A DNA stretch of 64,000 nt from Pseudomonas putida. Its GTDB lineage: Bacteria > Pseudomonadota > Gammaproteobacteria > Pseudomonadales > Pseudomonadaceae. Each line of letters starts with the position of its first letter. The first letter of the stretch is position 1. The position numbers and the translations under genes were made by a program. This document shows, piece after piece, positions 1 to 11,647 of the stretch. The notes below the pieces were generated by a model, which saw only the letters and a program-made list of their open reading frames with translations, was not told where the DNA came from and did not search any database. Location: positions 1,165,628-1,229,627 of the forward strand of contig NZ_MNAH01000001.1 of the NCBI RefSeq assembly GCF_001976065.1, written 5' to 3'.

Positions 1-832
1 CACGGCCGATTTCTACCGGGGTTTGCGCACGGTTGTCGAGGACCTTGCCGGATACGGTGAAGAGACTGGTCTCGATGGTCCCGGCCGGGCCCTGGATGCG
101 CAGGAAGTTGGTGTTGTTGGGGCTGCCGGTGACGGCCTCGGTGAGGTTCGGGTCGCCGACGAAGGTTTCAACGGCGCCGGTGTCCGGGTTCACTTCGGTG
201 TACGGGCCGTTGACGCTGCGCAGGAATGGCCCGACTTCCCCGTTGAGGGCACCGGAGAAGTTGCCCGGTGCGCCGATGCCAATGTCGCGGGTGATGTTGA
301 TCGCCCGCCGGCCCGGTGCGGTGACGTTGACCGTTTCCACGCCGTACGGGTGGGTGATGATGTAGGTCCCGGCGACCGGCACGTTCACCCGCAGACGAAT
401 CCGCGCGAAGCTTGCCTGGTCGCCGTCGACAGGATTTTCCGCGGCGAATGCCGCTTCGATCCCGGCCACATAGGCATCCACGCCGTAGCCGCCGACATCG
501 GCGATGCTGGTCTCGGCGAGGAACCAGAATGTCTCTGGTGGCCAGTTATCCGGGAACACCATCGGCAGGGTATCGTCGAAAACCCCGGGTTCGGGATTGA
601 GGATGCACATGTAGGCTGGCGCGCCAGGAGCGCCGGGTGCACGGGTGCTGGTTGCCCTCGACTGGCACAGTTCCAGCGACAGCAGGTTGCTGTCTTGATA
701 CCACATGGGGAATTTCCCCGTGGCAAAGGTGTAGGGGCCGGGGTCGACGGCACTGAGTTGCGCGAATGCGCTGCCGGACAGCGAGAGCGTCAGCCCTAGC
801 GCGTTGAGCGCGAAGCGTGGCCACTTGTTCAT
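1..832 (-). CDS. Exported protein of unknown function, partial (paralogue of the next gene)
   Basis: The reading frame is open from an ATG at 832 to the window edge, so the C-terminus is missing (277 codons visible). The N-terminus is a Sec-type signal peptide ending near residue 25 (SGSAFA then QLSAVDPGPY). It aligns with the protein encoded at 868-2214 over its whole visible length: both have VDPGPY, WYQDS, PGVFDDT, ITHPYGV, RAIN-TRDIGIG, GPFLRSVNGPYTE-NP and GDPNL-EA-TGSP. The start lies 35 bp after the upstream gene, so the two are probably co-transcribed from the sigma-54 promoter at 2274-2288. I do not recognise the family. Export and linkage to a multicopper oxidase suggest an extracytoplasmic role, which is inference. 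Confidence 0.8.
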   Translation of the reverse strand, partial: MNKWPRFALNALGLTLSLSGSAFAQLSAVDPGPYTFATGKFPMWYQDSNLLSLELCQSRATSTRAPGAPGAPAYMCILNPEPGVFDDTLPMVFPDNWPPETFWFLAETSIADVGGYGVDAYVAGIEAAFAAENPVDGDQASFARIRLRVNVPVAGTYIITHPYGVETVNVTAPGRRAINITRDIGIGAPGNFSGALNGEVGPFLRSVNGPYTEVNPDTGAVETFVGDPNLTEAVTGSPNNTNFLRIQGPAGTIETSLFTVSGKVLDNRAQTPVEIGR

Positions 833-867
833 GATGCCTCCTGATGCGGATCTGGGCATGAGAGCGT

Positions 868-2214
868 TCATTGCACGATGACCACTTCTTCGGTGTCGCC
901 GCCGCCATTGGATGACGCCACGTGAACCTTGGCCGGTGGAATCGGCGAGATGCCGGTCGACAGGGATTTCACCGCGCCTTCGCCGCTGAGGGCGCCGATG
1001 GCGACACCGGTGCCGGTGGTGACGGTGAGGACCGGTGGCGATGTTTCATCGCTGGTCGAAGCCACGACAGTGATCTGGCCGTTGCTCAGGCTGTACTCTG
1101 CCCGTGAGATCACCACCAGATCGGTCAGCGGCATGGACACGGAGGTTGGTGTGCTGGTGGGAATGGCCAGGTGGTTGTCAGCGGTCAGCGTCAGGCTGCT
1201 CGGCAGCGTCGGGTTGGTGGAGGATTGCGCGTACCAGTGGCCGGTCGTGTCGGCTTCGGTCAGGTTCAGCACCGGGCTGTTGCTGTCCAGGGTCACAGTG
1301 GCCGGTGGCGGTGGGGCCATGACGAACACATCCTGCTGGGCCACCGGTGCGCTTTCACCGGCTATGCGTGAGTAGGTGCTGCGCTCGGCAATGATCGGAG
1401 TGGGGCGGACCACCGTCGACAACTTGCCGGAAATGGCCATCACGGTCGTACGCAAGTCCAGCCCATTAGGCCCTTCGATGCGGATGTAGTTGGTGTTGTA
1501 CGGGCTGCCGGTGAAGGCCTCCGACAGGTTTGGATCGCCCACGAATTGCTCGGCTTGACCAGTGACCGGGTTGGTCTCGGTATAGGGGCCGTTGACGCTG
1601 CGCAGGAACGGACCGATGTCGCTCTTGAGCGCGCCGTCATAGTTTTTTGGCGTGCCGATGCCGATGTCCCGGGTCATGTTGATCGCGCGGCTGCCACCGG
1701 CGGGAACGTCGAAGATGTCGACGCCGTAGGGGTGGGTGATGGTGTAGACGCCGGCGGTGGGCACGTCGACCCGGATGCGGATACGGCCAAAACTGACCTG
1801 GTCGCCTTCTTTCGGTTCTTCGGCGGCGAAGGCGGCTTCCACGGCGCTGACATAGGTCAGGTCGATGCCCCGGGCGGCATCGACGATGGAGCCGTCGCCG
1901 GTAAACCAGAACGCTTCATCGGGAAAATTGGTAGGGAAAACGATGGGCTGTGTATCGTCGAAAACACCGGGAACGGCGCCTAAAAGGCACATGTAGGACG
2001 GCGTGCCAGGAGCGCCGGGAACCCTGGAACTGACAGCTTTTGTCAAGCACAGGTCAAGGGTTCGGCCATGGCTGTCCTGATACCAGGAAGCGAAGCCACC
2101 CGTGGCTGGCTGGTAGGGACCAGGATCTACAGCAAACAGCGCAGCCTGGGCAGCGCCTTGGGCCAGAGCACTCACGATCAGGGCGATCGCGGTTTTGGAC
2201 AGTAAAGGGTGCAT
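868..2214 (-). CDS. Exported protein of unknown function, sigma-54 linked
   Basis: A 448-residue protein. The ATG at 2214 is preceded by a GAGGG ribosome site and begins a signal peptide (SKTAIALIVSALAQGAAQA). The open frame continues upstream, but the sigma-54 promoter at 2274-2288 lies inside that extension, which supports this start. The first 270 or so residues match the paralogue at 1-832. The C-terminal part is rich in Ser, Thr, Val and Pro and looks like a beta-rich or linker region, ending VVIVQ. No catalytic motif was seen. It is divergent from the mnxS1-like kinase, and its promoter type links it to the NtrC-family regulator at 9606-11036. Confidence 0.8.
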   Translation of the reverse strand: MHPLLSKTAIALIVSALAQGAAQAALFAVDPGPYQPATGGFASWYQDSHGRTLDLCLTKAVSSRVPGAPGTPSYMCLLGAVPGVFDDTQPIVFPTNFPDEAFWFTGDGSIVDAARGIDLTYVSAVEAAFAAEEPKEGDQVSFGRIRIRVDVPTAGVYTITHPYGVDIFDVPAGGSRAINMTRDIGIGTPKNYDGALKSDIGPFLRSVNGPYTETNPVTGQAEQFVGDPNLSEAFTGSPYNTNYIRIEGPNGLDLRTTVMAISGKLSTVVRPTPIIAERSTYSRIAGESAPVAQQDVFVMAPPPPATVTLDSNSPVLNLTEADTTGHWYAQSSTNPTLPSSLTLTADNHLAIPTSTPTSVSMPLTDLVVISRAEYSLSNGQITVVASTSDETSPPVLTVTTGTGVAIGALSGEGAVKSLSTGISPIPPAKVHVASSNGGGDTEEVVIVQ

Positions 2215-2273
2215 GAGTATTCCCTCTATCAGAGTACCTGCCCCTTGGAAATGGGTCAGTTGGGAGGTCTTCG

Positions 2274-2288
2274 GCAACTCCCATGCCA
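2274..2288 (-). promoter_or_regulatory. Predicted sigma-54 (-24/-12) promoter of the exported-protein operon
   Basis: Read on the minus strand the site is TGGCATGGGAGTTGC, with the GG and GC elements spaced exactly as in the consensus TGGCAC-N5-TTGC. Transcription should begin about 12 bases after the GC, near 2262, giving a leader of roughly 50 bases before the ATG at 2214. A sigma-54 activator of matching type is encoded at 9606-11036. Confidence 0.72.
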
Positions 2289-2504
2289 ACCGTAGAAAAT
2301 GTCGGTGCGAGCCCCGGTACATAGAGGTTTGTGACGCGCTCGCGCAGGGAATCGCAAATGACCGGGCGGGCCTCTTTCCCCAGCTTTGGGGGTAGATGGG
2401 GGCGGCGGGGGGACTGGGGAATCGGGGGAGGAGTAGGACCCAGCGTCGGGCAATCTGCTGGCAGTGCGCTATAAACCTATAGGGGTTTTGCGGGAACACT
2501 GTCC

Positions 2505-3953
2505 ATGACCATGTTTGCAAAGACACTGATATTCAACCAGGGCGAAGTTCGCTTGAACTCGCGCAAAGAGCCGTTCAATCTGCTGCGCTGGTTTTCGCTG
2601 ATCAGCATGGCGGTAATCGGCACTGTGGCAGTGGCGCTGGGCTCGGTATCGACCAAATTCGTGATTACCGAAAGCGTGCAACGCGATGCCCTGCTGACCT
2701 CGCAATTCATCCAGGCGATTGCCTCCGCGGAGGTGCGCCATGTGTTGATTCCCAATGTGCGGACCATGGGCGAGCTGCTCGACCCGCGCAAGGACCGTGA
2801 CTTTCCCGACGTCGACCCGCTGGCTCGCGCCAATGCCCGGGGTGAATTCCTCGACCACATCGAACATTTGCCGGATGTGATCCTGGCCAACGTCTATGCC
2901 CCCGACCGCATGATCATCTGGTCGACCAACCCGGCCCTGATGGGCACCACGATTCACGCCGACGAAGACCTGGACCAGGCCTTCGTCTCGAAGATGCCCG
3001 TGTCGGCCAGCTATCACGATGTCGACAAGGCCCGCATGGAACAGAAGTTCGTCACACCGCCGGAATTCATCTTCATCGAAAACTACATTCCGCTGTTCGA
3101 TGCCGAAGGCAAGAACGTCACGGCGATGGTCGAGATCTACAAGGAACCCAAGGACCTGATCAGCCGGATGGAACGCGGCCTGGTGCTGATATGGATGGCC
3201 ACGGCCCTGGGGGGCGGCCTGATCTACCTGGGGCTGTACTGGATCGTGCGGCGGGCCGCGATCCTGCTGGCGACGCAACAGAAGCAACTGATCACCAACG
3301 AAACCTTCGTGGCCCTGGGCGAAATGTCTTCGGCCGTGGCCCACAGCCTGCGCAATCCCCTGGCGACCATTCGCTCGAGTGCCGAACTGGCGCTGGAATT
3401 CGACACTGGCCCGGCGCACAAGAACATCAACGACATCATCGGCCAGGTCGATCGCATGTCGAAGTGGGTGCGCGAGTTGCTGCAATCCCTGCGCCCGCTC
3501 AATGACGACGTCGAAGCGGTCAACCTGGTGGCGGTGCTGCACGACAGCCTCACGGCTTTCGAACAGCAGATCGTCAAGGCCCGGGTCAATGTACTGTTCG
3601 AACCCATAGGCACGCCAATGGTGCTCAGTCAGCAGGTGCAGCTGACGCAGATCCTCAACAGTTTGCTGGCCAATGCCCTGGAGGCCATGGACGAAGGCGG
3701 TACCCTGACCCTCACCATGGCGCCCATCGATGCGCACAATGTTCGCGTGGTGGTCAGTGACACCGGCAAAGGCATGACCGAGGAGCAGCGACGCATGGCG
3801 TTCCGCCCGTTTTTCACCACCAAGCAGGGCGGGCTCGGCGTCGGACTGGTGCTGGTCAAGCGCATCATGGAGCGTTTTGGCGGAGCGGTGGCCCTTGAAA
3901 GCCTCGAGGGCGAGGGCACCCGCGTCAGCCTGACGTTCAAGCGCGTTCCCTGA
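2505..3953 (+). CDS. mnxS1: Membrane sensor histidine kinase, MnxS1-like
   Basis: A 482-residue kinase. A first membrane segment (about residues 35-57) is followed by a roughly 165-residue sensor region (EVRHVLIP, TMGELLDPR, FLDHIEHLPDVILANVYAPD) and a second membrane segment (about 230-250). The HisKA H-box is ALGEMSSAVAHSLRNPLA, the N-box is NSLLANALEAM, and the G boxes are DTGKGM and GGLGVGLVLVKRI. It is closely paralogous to the kinase at 8144-9637, including the sensor region. Two paired kinases with one NtrC-type regulator match MnxS1/MnxS2/MnxR, which control Mn(II) oxidation in P. putida GB-1. The symbol rests on that remembered arrangement. An in-frame ATG at 2511 is an alternative start. 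Confidence 0.8.
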   Translation: MTMFAKTLIFNQGEVRLNSRKEPFNLLRWFSLISMAVIGTVAVALGSVSTKFVITESVQRDALLTSQFIQAIASAEVRHVLIPNVRTMGELLDPRKDRDFPDVDPLARANARGEFLDHIEHLPDVILANVYAPDRMIIWSTNPALMGTTIHADEDLDQAFVSKMPVSASYHDVDKARMEQKFVTPPEFIFIENYIPLFDAEGKNVTAMVEIYKEPKDLISRMERGLVLIWMATALGGGLIYLGLYWIVRRAAILLATQQKQLITNETFVALGEMSSAVAHSLRNPLATIRSSAELALEFDTGPAHKNINDIIGQVDRMSKWVRELLQSLRPLNDDVEAVNLVAVLHDSLTAFEQQIVKARVNVLFEPIGTPMVLSQQVQLTQILNSLLANALEAMDEGGTLTLTMAPIDAHNVRVVVSDTGKGMTEEQRRMAFRPFFTTKQGGLGVGLVLVKRIMERFGGAVALESLEGEGTRVSLTFKRVP

Positions 3954-4082
3954 CAATGGGTGTGAACTTTCCCCGGTAGCGGGTGCCATTCCCCAGTCGA
4001 TTTTCCCGATCGTGGCACATTGATGTTGATAAGCCATTGATTTGTGTAGTGTTAATACATTTGTATAAAACAGTTACAGGTT

Positions 4083-4097
4083 TGGCCGACTCCTTGC
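4083..4097 (+). promoter_or_regulatory. Predicted sigma-54 (-24/-12) promoter of the multicopper oxidase
   Basis: The site TGGCCGACTCCTTGC has the GG at -24 and the GC at -12 with canonical spacing, followed by AAAA. The expected start of transcription is near 4109, about 30 bases before the oxidase ATG. The preceding 50 bases are AT-rich (TGTAGTGTTAATACATTTG) in a GC-rich genome, as expected for an enhancer or bending region. It pairs with the similar site at 2274-2288. Confidence 0.75.
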
Positions 4098-4139
4098 AAA
4101 AACCCCATCACCCCCTTCCCATATTCGAGACGGCTGGTG

Positions 4140-6947
<2,808 letters not shown>

Positions 6948-6964
6948 GACGGGAGGGTGTCGAC

Positions 6965-8044
6965 ATGAAGTTGCCTGGCGCACGTGCGCAAGCACTGGGC
7001 ATGCATCTGGTGCTGATATTGGTGACGGGCCTGCTGGCCAGCCAGTTGCTGGTGGCCAACCCGGTGCCGTCGACACCCGCTCCCGTCACAGATACCGCGA
7101 CCCCGTGGGGTGGCGATTATTTCCCCAACACCCTGCTGACCGACCAGGACGGTCGGCAGGTGCATTTTTTCGATGACCTGATCAAGGGCAAGGTGGTGGT
7201 GATCAATTTCATCTTTACCTCGTGCAGCGACTCCTGCCCATTGGAAACCGCGCGTCTGCGCCAGGTGCAGAAGCTGCTCGGCGACCGGGTCGGCAAGGAC
7301 ATCTTTTTCTACTCCATCAGCATCGATCCCTTGAGCGACACCCCCGAGGTGCTCAAGGCCTATGCGCAACGCTTCCAGATCGGGCCGGGCTGGCAGTTTC
7401 TCACCGGCGAATTCGGCGACGTCACCGAGTTGCGGCAAAAACTCGGGTTGTTCATCGAAGGCGTCGACAACGGCCGCAGCAAGGACCACAACCTGAGCCT
7501 GATCGTCGGCAACCAGCAAACCGGTCGCTGGATGAAAGCCTCGCCCTTCGAGAATCCCTGGATCCTGGCCGACCAATTGGCCAATACCTTGCATAACTGG
7601 AAGCAGCCGAGCCTCGCCGAAAGCTACGCCAATGCCCCACAGATCCGCCCGCCGAGCAACGGCGAAGAACTGTTCCGCACCCGTTGCGCGTCGTGCCACA
7701 GCCTTGGCCCGATGGACGGGCAGGGCATCGGCATGCGCAGCATCGGTCCGGACCTGATCGGCGTGACCCGCCAGCGCGATTCGGCCTGGCTGAGCCGCTG
7801 GATCCGCGAGCCCGATCGCATGCTGGCCGAGAAAGACCCGCTTGCCATGGAATTGTTCGAGCGCTTCGACAAGATCCCGATGCCCAACCTGCGCTTGGAT
7901 GAGCGTTCGGCGCAGTCGATCATCGAGTTCCTCCAGGAAGAAACCGAGCGCCAGCAGCCGTTGCTCACGCCCCGGGTCGTCGGCGCCGAGGAGCCGCAAC
8001 CCGCACACGCCATCGCCGCGCCCGACACGGCGCCGGTGCAATAG
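6965..8044 (+). CDS. SCO1/SenC copper chaperone fused to a cytochrome c domain
   Basis: A 359-residue protein starting at an ATG with a strong GGGAGGG site. An N-terminal membrane anchor (about 10-30) is followed by a SCO1/SenC thioredoxin-fold domain (about 45-195). This has the copper-binding CxxxC in FTSCSDSCPLE, a DPLSDTPEVL segment and a downstream His in KDHNLSL. A class I cytochrome c domain (about 230-335) carries CASCH and a candidate Met ligand in PMPNL. SCO proteins deliver copper to cuproenzymes. Lying 17 bp after the oxidase, it is probably the dedicated metallochaperone, while the heme domain could pass electrons from the oxidase. That coupling is inference. Confidence 0.87.
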   Translation: MKLPGARAQALGMHLVLILVTGLLASQLLVANPVPSTPAPVTDTATPWGGDYFPNTLLTDQDGRQVHFFDDLIKGKVVVINFIFTSCSDSCPLETARLRQVQKLLGDRVGKDIFFYSISIDPLSDTPEVLKAYAQRFQIGPGWQFLTGEFGDVTELRQKLGLFIEGVDNGRSKDHNLSLIVGNQQTGRWMKASPFENPWILADQLANTLHNWKQPSLAESYANAPQIRPPSNGEELFRTRCASCHSLGPMDGQGIGMRSIGPDLIGVTRQRDSAWLSRWIREPDRMLAEKDPLAMELFERFDKIPMPNLRLDERSAQSIIEFLQEETERQQPLLTPRVVGAEEPQPAHAIAAPDTAPVQ

Positions 8045-8143
8045 TGGCGAAATAGTTTTATCGGGCAGCCATTGCCGGTCAATGCCACCTACACTGATCG
8101 GGAACGGCTAAACAAGGCTTGTTTCAAGCAACCAGGGCATCTC

Positions 8144-9637
8144 ATGCAGATACCGGAACCACCACAAGTACCTGCGCCGGATACGCCGGCCGCAGAGGGC
8201 AAGGATTGGCGACCGCCGTTCAACCTGGTGCGCTGGTTCTCCCTGGGGAGCTTTTTCATCATCGCCGGCGTGGCATTGGGGCTGGGCTATGTTTCCACGC
8301 GTTTCGTGGTCGAGGAGAGCATCGAGCGCGACTCCATGCTGACCGCGCAATTCGTGCAAGCCATTGGCGCGGCGGAAATTCGCCATGCGACGATTTCACC
8401 GGAGCGAACCATGGGCGAAATGCTGGACCCGCGTTCCGACATGGCCTATCCCGACGTCAACCCGGGCGCCCGTGCCGCTGCCCGCATCGAGTTCCTTGAT
8501 CATATCGAACACCTGCCGGACCTTCTGCTGGCCACGGTATACGCCCTGGACCGCACTGTTGTCTGGTCGACCAACCCCGAGTTGATCGGTGTGCGCATCG
8601 AAGGCGACGAAGAACTCGACGAGTCCTTCGAAATGAAGGAAGCGGTGTCCACCAGCTACCACGAGATCGATGAGGAACGCCCCGAGCAGCGCCTGCTGCG
8701 TGAACCCCAGTACCTGTTCGTCGAGAACTACATTCCGATGTTCAACGCCGACAAAAGCAAAGTGATTGCCATGGTCGAGATCTACAAGGAGCCGGCGGAC
8801 CTGGTAGCGCGCATCCAGCGCGGGTTCAAGGCGATCTGGCTGGCTACCCTGCTCGGCGGTGCGGTCATCTACCTGGGATTGTTCTGGATCGTTCGGCGCG
8901 CGGCCCTGCTGTTGCAGAGCCAGCAGAAACAACTGGTCGCCAACGAGACCTTCGTCGCCTTGGGGGAAATGTCCTCGGCGGTCGCCCACAGCCTGCGCAA
9001 TCCGCTGGCCAATATTCGTTCCAGCGCCGAACTGGCCCAGGAAATTGCCAGCCAGTCCGCGCAGAAGAACATCGGCGACATCATCGGCCAGGTCGATCGC
9101 ATGTCGCGCTGGGTCCGTGAGTTGCTGGTGTCCTTGCGCCCGGTCAACGACGACCACGAAGCCGTCGACCTGGTGCTGGTCATCGACGACACCTTGAGCG
9201 CCTTCGAACCACAGATTCGCCGCTCGAACGTCGAGGTGCGCTTCTCGCCCAGCGCGGTTCCGCCGGTTGTCAGCCAACAGGTGTTGCTCACGCAGATTCT
9301 CAATAGTCTGTTCGCCAACGCCCTGGAAGCCATGCCCAAGGGCGGTGTACTGAGTGTCGAAATCGAAACGTCGGTGCCCGATCAGGTGTGCATGATCCTC
9401 AACGACACCGGCAAGGGCATGACCAAGCAGCAACAACAAATGGTCTTCAAGCCGTTCTTCACTACCAAACAGGGAGGGTTGGGCGTGGGCCTGGCCCTGG
9501 TCAAAAGAATAATGGAGCGATTTGAAGGCTCGGTCGAACTGACCAGCCAAGAACAGGAAGGAACCCGCGTCTGTCTCAATTTCAAAGTGGCAACGGGAGG
9601 GGAATATGGAGCACAGCATACTGCTGGTCGAGGATGA
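8144..9637 (+). CDS. mnxS2: Membrane sensor histidine kinase, MnxS2-like
   Basis: A 497-residue kinase paralogous to that at 2505-3953 with the same architecture: membrane segment (FFIIAGVALGLGYVSTRF), sensor region (ERTMGEMLDPR, FLDHIEHLPDLLLATVYALD), second membrane segment, then kinase core. The core has VALGEMSSAVAHSLRNPLA, NSLFANALEAM, NDTGKGM and GGLGVGLALVKRI. The frame extends upstream to 8072, but the ATG at 8144 gives a normal N-terminus like its paralogue. Its 3' end overlaps the regulator gene by 32 bp, implying translational coupling. In P. putida both MnxS proteins are needed for one regulator. Confidence 0.82.
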   Translation: MQIPEPPQVPAPDTPAAEGKDWRPPFNLVRWFSLGSFFIIAGVALGLGYVSTRFVVEESIERDSMLTAQFVQAIGAAEIRHATISPERTMGEMLDPRSDMAYPDVNPGARAAARIEFLDHIEHLPDLLLATVYALDRTVVWSTNPELIGVRIEGDEELDESFEMKEAVSTSYHEIDEERPEQRLLREPQYLFVENYIPMFNADKSKVIAMVEIYKEPADLVARIQRGFKAIWLATLLGGAVIYLGLFWIVRRAALLLQSQQKQLVANETFVALGEMSSAVAHSLRNPLANIRSSAELAQEIASQSAQKNIGDIIGQVDRMSRWVRELLVSLRPVNDDHEAVDLVLVIDDTLSAFEPQIRRSNVEVRFSPSAVPPVVSQQVLLTQILNSLFANALEAMPKGGVLSVEIETSVPDQVCMILNDTGKGMTKQQQQMVFKPFFTTKQGGLGVGLALVKRIMERFEGSVELTSQEQEGTRVCLNFKVATGGEYGAQHTAGRG

Positions 9638-11036
9638 TGAGCTGCTCGCCGAGAATATCCAGACTTACCTTGAGCGCAAGGACTTCGAAGTGACTGTCTG
9701 CCACTCGGCCGAAGACGCACTGTCGCAGTTGAGCACCTTCGTTCCGGATGTGGTGCTGACCGACAACTCGTTGCCGGGCATGAGTGGCCATGACCTGATC
9801 CAGAAGCTGCGCATCAGCGCGCCGGATCTGAAAGTGATCATGATGACCGGCTACGGCAACGTCGAAGACGCCGTGGTGGCGATGAAAGAGGGTGCGTTCC
9901 ACTACGTGACCAAACCGGTGGCGCTACCGGAGCTCAAGCTGTTGCTGGACAAGGCCCTGGCCACCGACCGGATGGAGCGAACACTGTCGTTCTACCAGGA
10001 GCGCGAGGCGCAGAAATCCGGGGTGCAGGCATTGATCGGCGAGTCGGCCCCGATGGTCTACCTCAAGGGCACCATCGCCCAGCTGCTCGACGCCGAGCGG
10101 CGCATGGCCAACACCGACCTGCCGCCGGTGCTGGTGGAAGGCGAGACCGGCACCGGCAAGGAACTGGTGGCGCGGGCGCTGCATTTTGACGGCCCGCGCA
10201 GCAAAGGGCCGTTCATCGAGTTCAACTGCGCCTCGATTCCTTCCAACCTGGTGGAATCGGAGCTGTTCGGGCACGAGAAGGGCGCCTTCACCGATGCCAA
10301 GGACCGTCGCCTGGGGCTGGTGGAAGCGGCTGACGGCGGCACGTTGTTTCTCGATGAAATCGGCGAAATGGACCTGATCCTGCAGGCCAAGCTGCTGAAA
10401 CTGCTGGAAGACCGGACCATCCGCCGGGTCGGCTCGGTGAAAGAGCGCAAGGTCGATTTGCGGGTGATCAGCGCGACCAATTGCAACCTCGAGCAAATGG
10501 TCCAGCAGGGCAAGTTCCGCCGCGACCTGTTCTTCCGCCTGCGCATCATTTCGATCAAGGTGCCGCGCCTGTACGCCCGCGGTGAAGACATCCTGCTGCT
10601 GGCCCGGCACTTCCTGGCGACCCATGGCAAACGCTACGGCAAGCCGCACCTGCGTTTCAGTGAACAGGCCGAAGAGTTGCTGCTCAACTACACCTGGCCT
10701 GGCAATGTGCGCGAACTGCGCAACATGCTCGAGCAGACTGTCTTGCTGGCGCAACACGACACCATTGCCGCCCACCAGTTGAACGTGTGCCTGAGCCTGG
10801 TGGACGAGCCGGCGATGTTCACCCATGAACCGCCACCGAGCGAACCGCGTGCGTCCTATAACGGCAGCGAGTCGATGAACCTGCCGGAAGTGGAGCGCGA
10901 CATGGTGCGCAAGATGCTCGACAAGACCGACTGGAACGTCACCAAGTCCGCACGGCTTCTGGGCCTGAGCCGCGACATGCTGCGTTACCGGATCGAGAAA
11001 CTCGGCCTGGCGCGCCCGGACAAGCGCCAGTGGTAG
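9606..11036 (+). CDS. mnxR: Sigma-54-dependent response regulator, MnxR-like
   Basis: A 476-residue NtrC-family activator. The receiver domain (1-120) has the acidic pocket EDDE, the phospho-acceptor Asp in VVLTDNSLPGMSG and a conserved Lys in VTKPVALPE. The AAA+ domain (about 140-380) has Walker A GETGTGKELVARAL, Walker B GGTLFLDEIGEMD and an arginine-finger region FRRDLFFRL. The C-terminal Fis-type helix-turn-helix is about 435-470 (NVTKSARLLGLSRDMLRYRI). The sigma-54-contacting loop reads GAFTDA instead of GAFTGA (10281-10298). It starts behind GGGAGGGGA inside the kinase gene. Likely targets are the two sigma-54 promoters at 2274-2288 and 4083-4097. Confidence 0.87.
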   Translation: MEHSILLVEDDELLAENIQTYLERKDFEVTVCHSAEDALSQLSTFVPDVVLTDNSLPGMSGHDLIQKLRISAPDLKVIMMTGYGNVEDAVVAMKEGAFHYVTKPVALPELKLLLDKALATDRMERTLSFYQEREAQKSGVQALIGESAPMVYLKGTIAQLLDAERRMANTDLPPVLVEGETGTGKELVARALHFDGPRSKGPFIEFNCASIPSNLVESELFGHEKGAFTDAKDRRLGLVEAADGGTLFLDEIGEMDLILQAKLLKLLEDRTIRRVGSVKERKVDLRVISATNCNLEQMVQQGKFRRDLFFRLRIISIKVPRLYARGEDILLLARHFLATHGKRYGKPHLRFSEQAEELLLNYTWPGNVRELRNMLEQTVLLAQHDTIAAHQLNVCLSLVDEPAMFTHEPPPSEPRASYNGSESMNLPEVERDMVRKMLDKTDWNVTKSARLLGLSRDMLRYRIEKLGLARPDKRQW

Positions 11037-11079
11037 AGAAACCGTTGCGAGCCTGAAGCTGCAAGCAGCAAGTTGGAGC

Positions 11080-11097
11080 GGCCTTGTCTACAAGGCC
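11080..11097. terminator. Short convergent hairpin GGCCTTGT/ACAAGGCC
   Basis: GGCCTTGT and ACAAGGCC are perfect inverted repeats at the junction of two convergent genes. It overlaps the last codons of the minus-strand gene and has no clear U-tract, so a terminator role is only plausible. Confidence 0.4.
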
Positions 11098-11468
11098 GGG
11101 CTCTGATTGCCGAGGCAGGCGAGCATGCACGTCGGGTCGAGGACCTCCTGGTTCACATAGACGCCGTGTACGGCGTCATAGGTGCGAATGAACACGCGCA
11201 CGGTGGTATCGGCCACCGTCGGCAAGCGGGAGTCGGAAAACACGTGCTGGCTCGACACCGGGGTGAACGTCTGGGGCGATGTAGGGATATAGGATCCCGG
11301 CGGCACTGTACTCATGGTCGGAGGAACCGGATGGGCAAAGGGCTGATCCGCTCCGTAGTAGCTGAATTCACTGCTCGATTCTTCGGTTTGCATCGCAGTG
11401 TCGTCCGCCTGTGCGCTGCTGGCAACCAGGCAGAGGGCAAGTAACAGCGTGGGTACGGTTGTGTTCAT
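11088..11468 (-). CDS. Small periplasmic protein of unknown function
   Basis: A 126-residue protein with a clear signal peptide (TTVPTLLLALCLVASSAQA) ending near residue 21. The mature part is Ser/Pro/Thr-rich (SEFSYYGADQPFAHPVPP, GSYIPTSPQTF), followed by a more ordered tail (TTVRVFIRTYDAVHGVYVNQ) and two cysteines in DPTCMLACLG, which could form a disulfide. It is convergent with the MnxR-like gene, so it is not part of that transcript. I do not recognise the family. Confidence 0.7.
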   Translation of the reverse strand: MNTTVPTLLLALCLVASSAQADDTAMQTEESSSEFSYYGADQPFAHPVPPTMSTVPPGSYIPTSPQTFTPVSSQHVFSDSRLPTVADTTVRVFIRTYDAVHGVYVNQEVLDPTCMLACLGNQSPAL

Positions 11469-11647
11469 GGCAGCACCTGCGGCATCGGTTTATGCGCGTT
11501 TCCCCAAGGTCATTAACTATAGCGTTCCCGTGGGCGAACGTCGGCAAGGCGCGGTTTACACAATCGCAACAATGCTCCGATGGGGTGGTTTGCAGCCATG
11601 GACTAGACTCGGGCCGGTCAAACCTGTACCCGATTCTGGAGCGTGCA

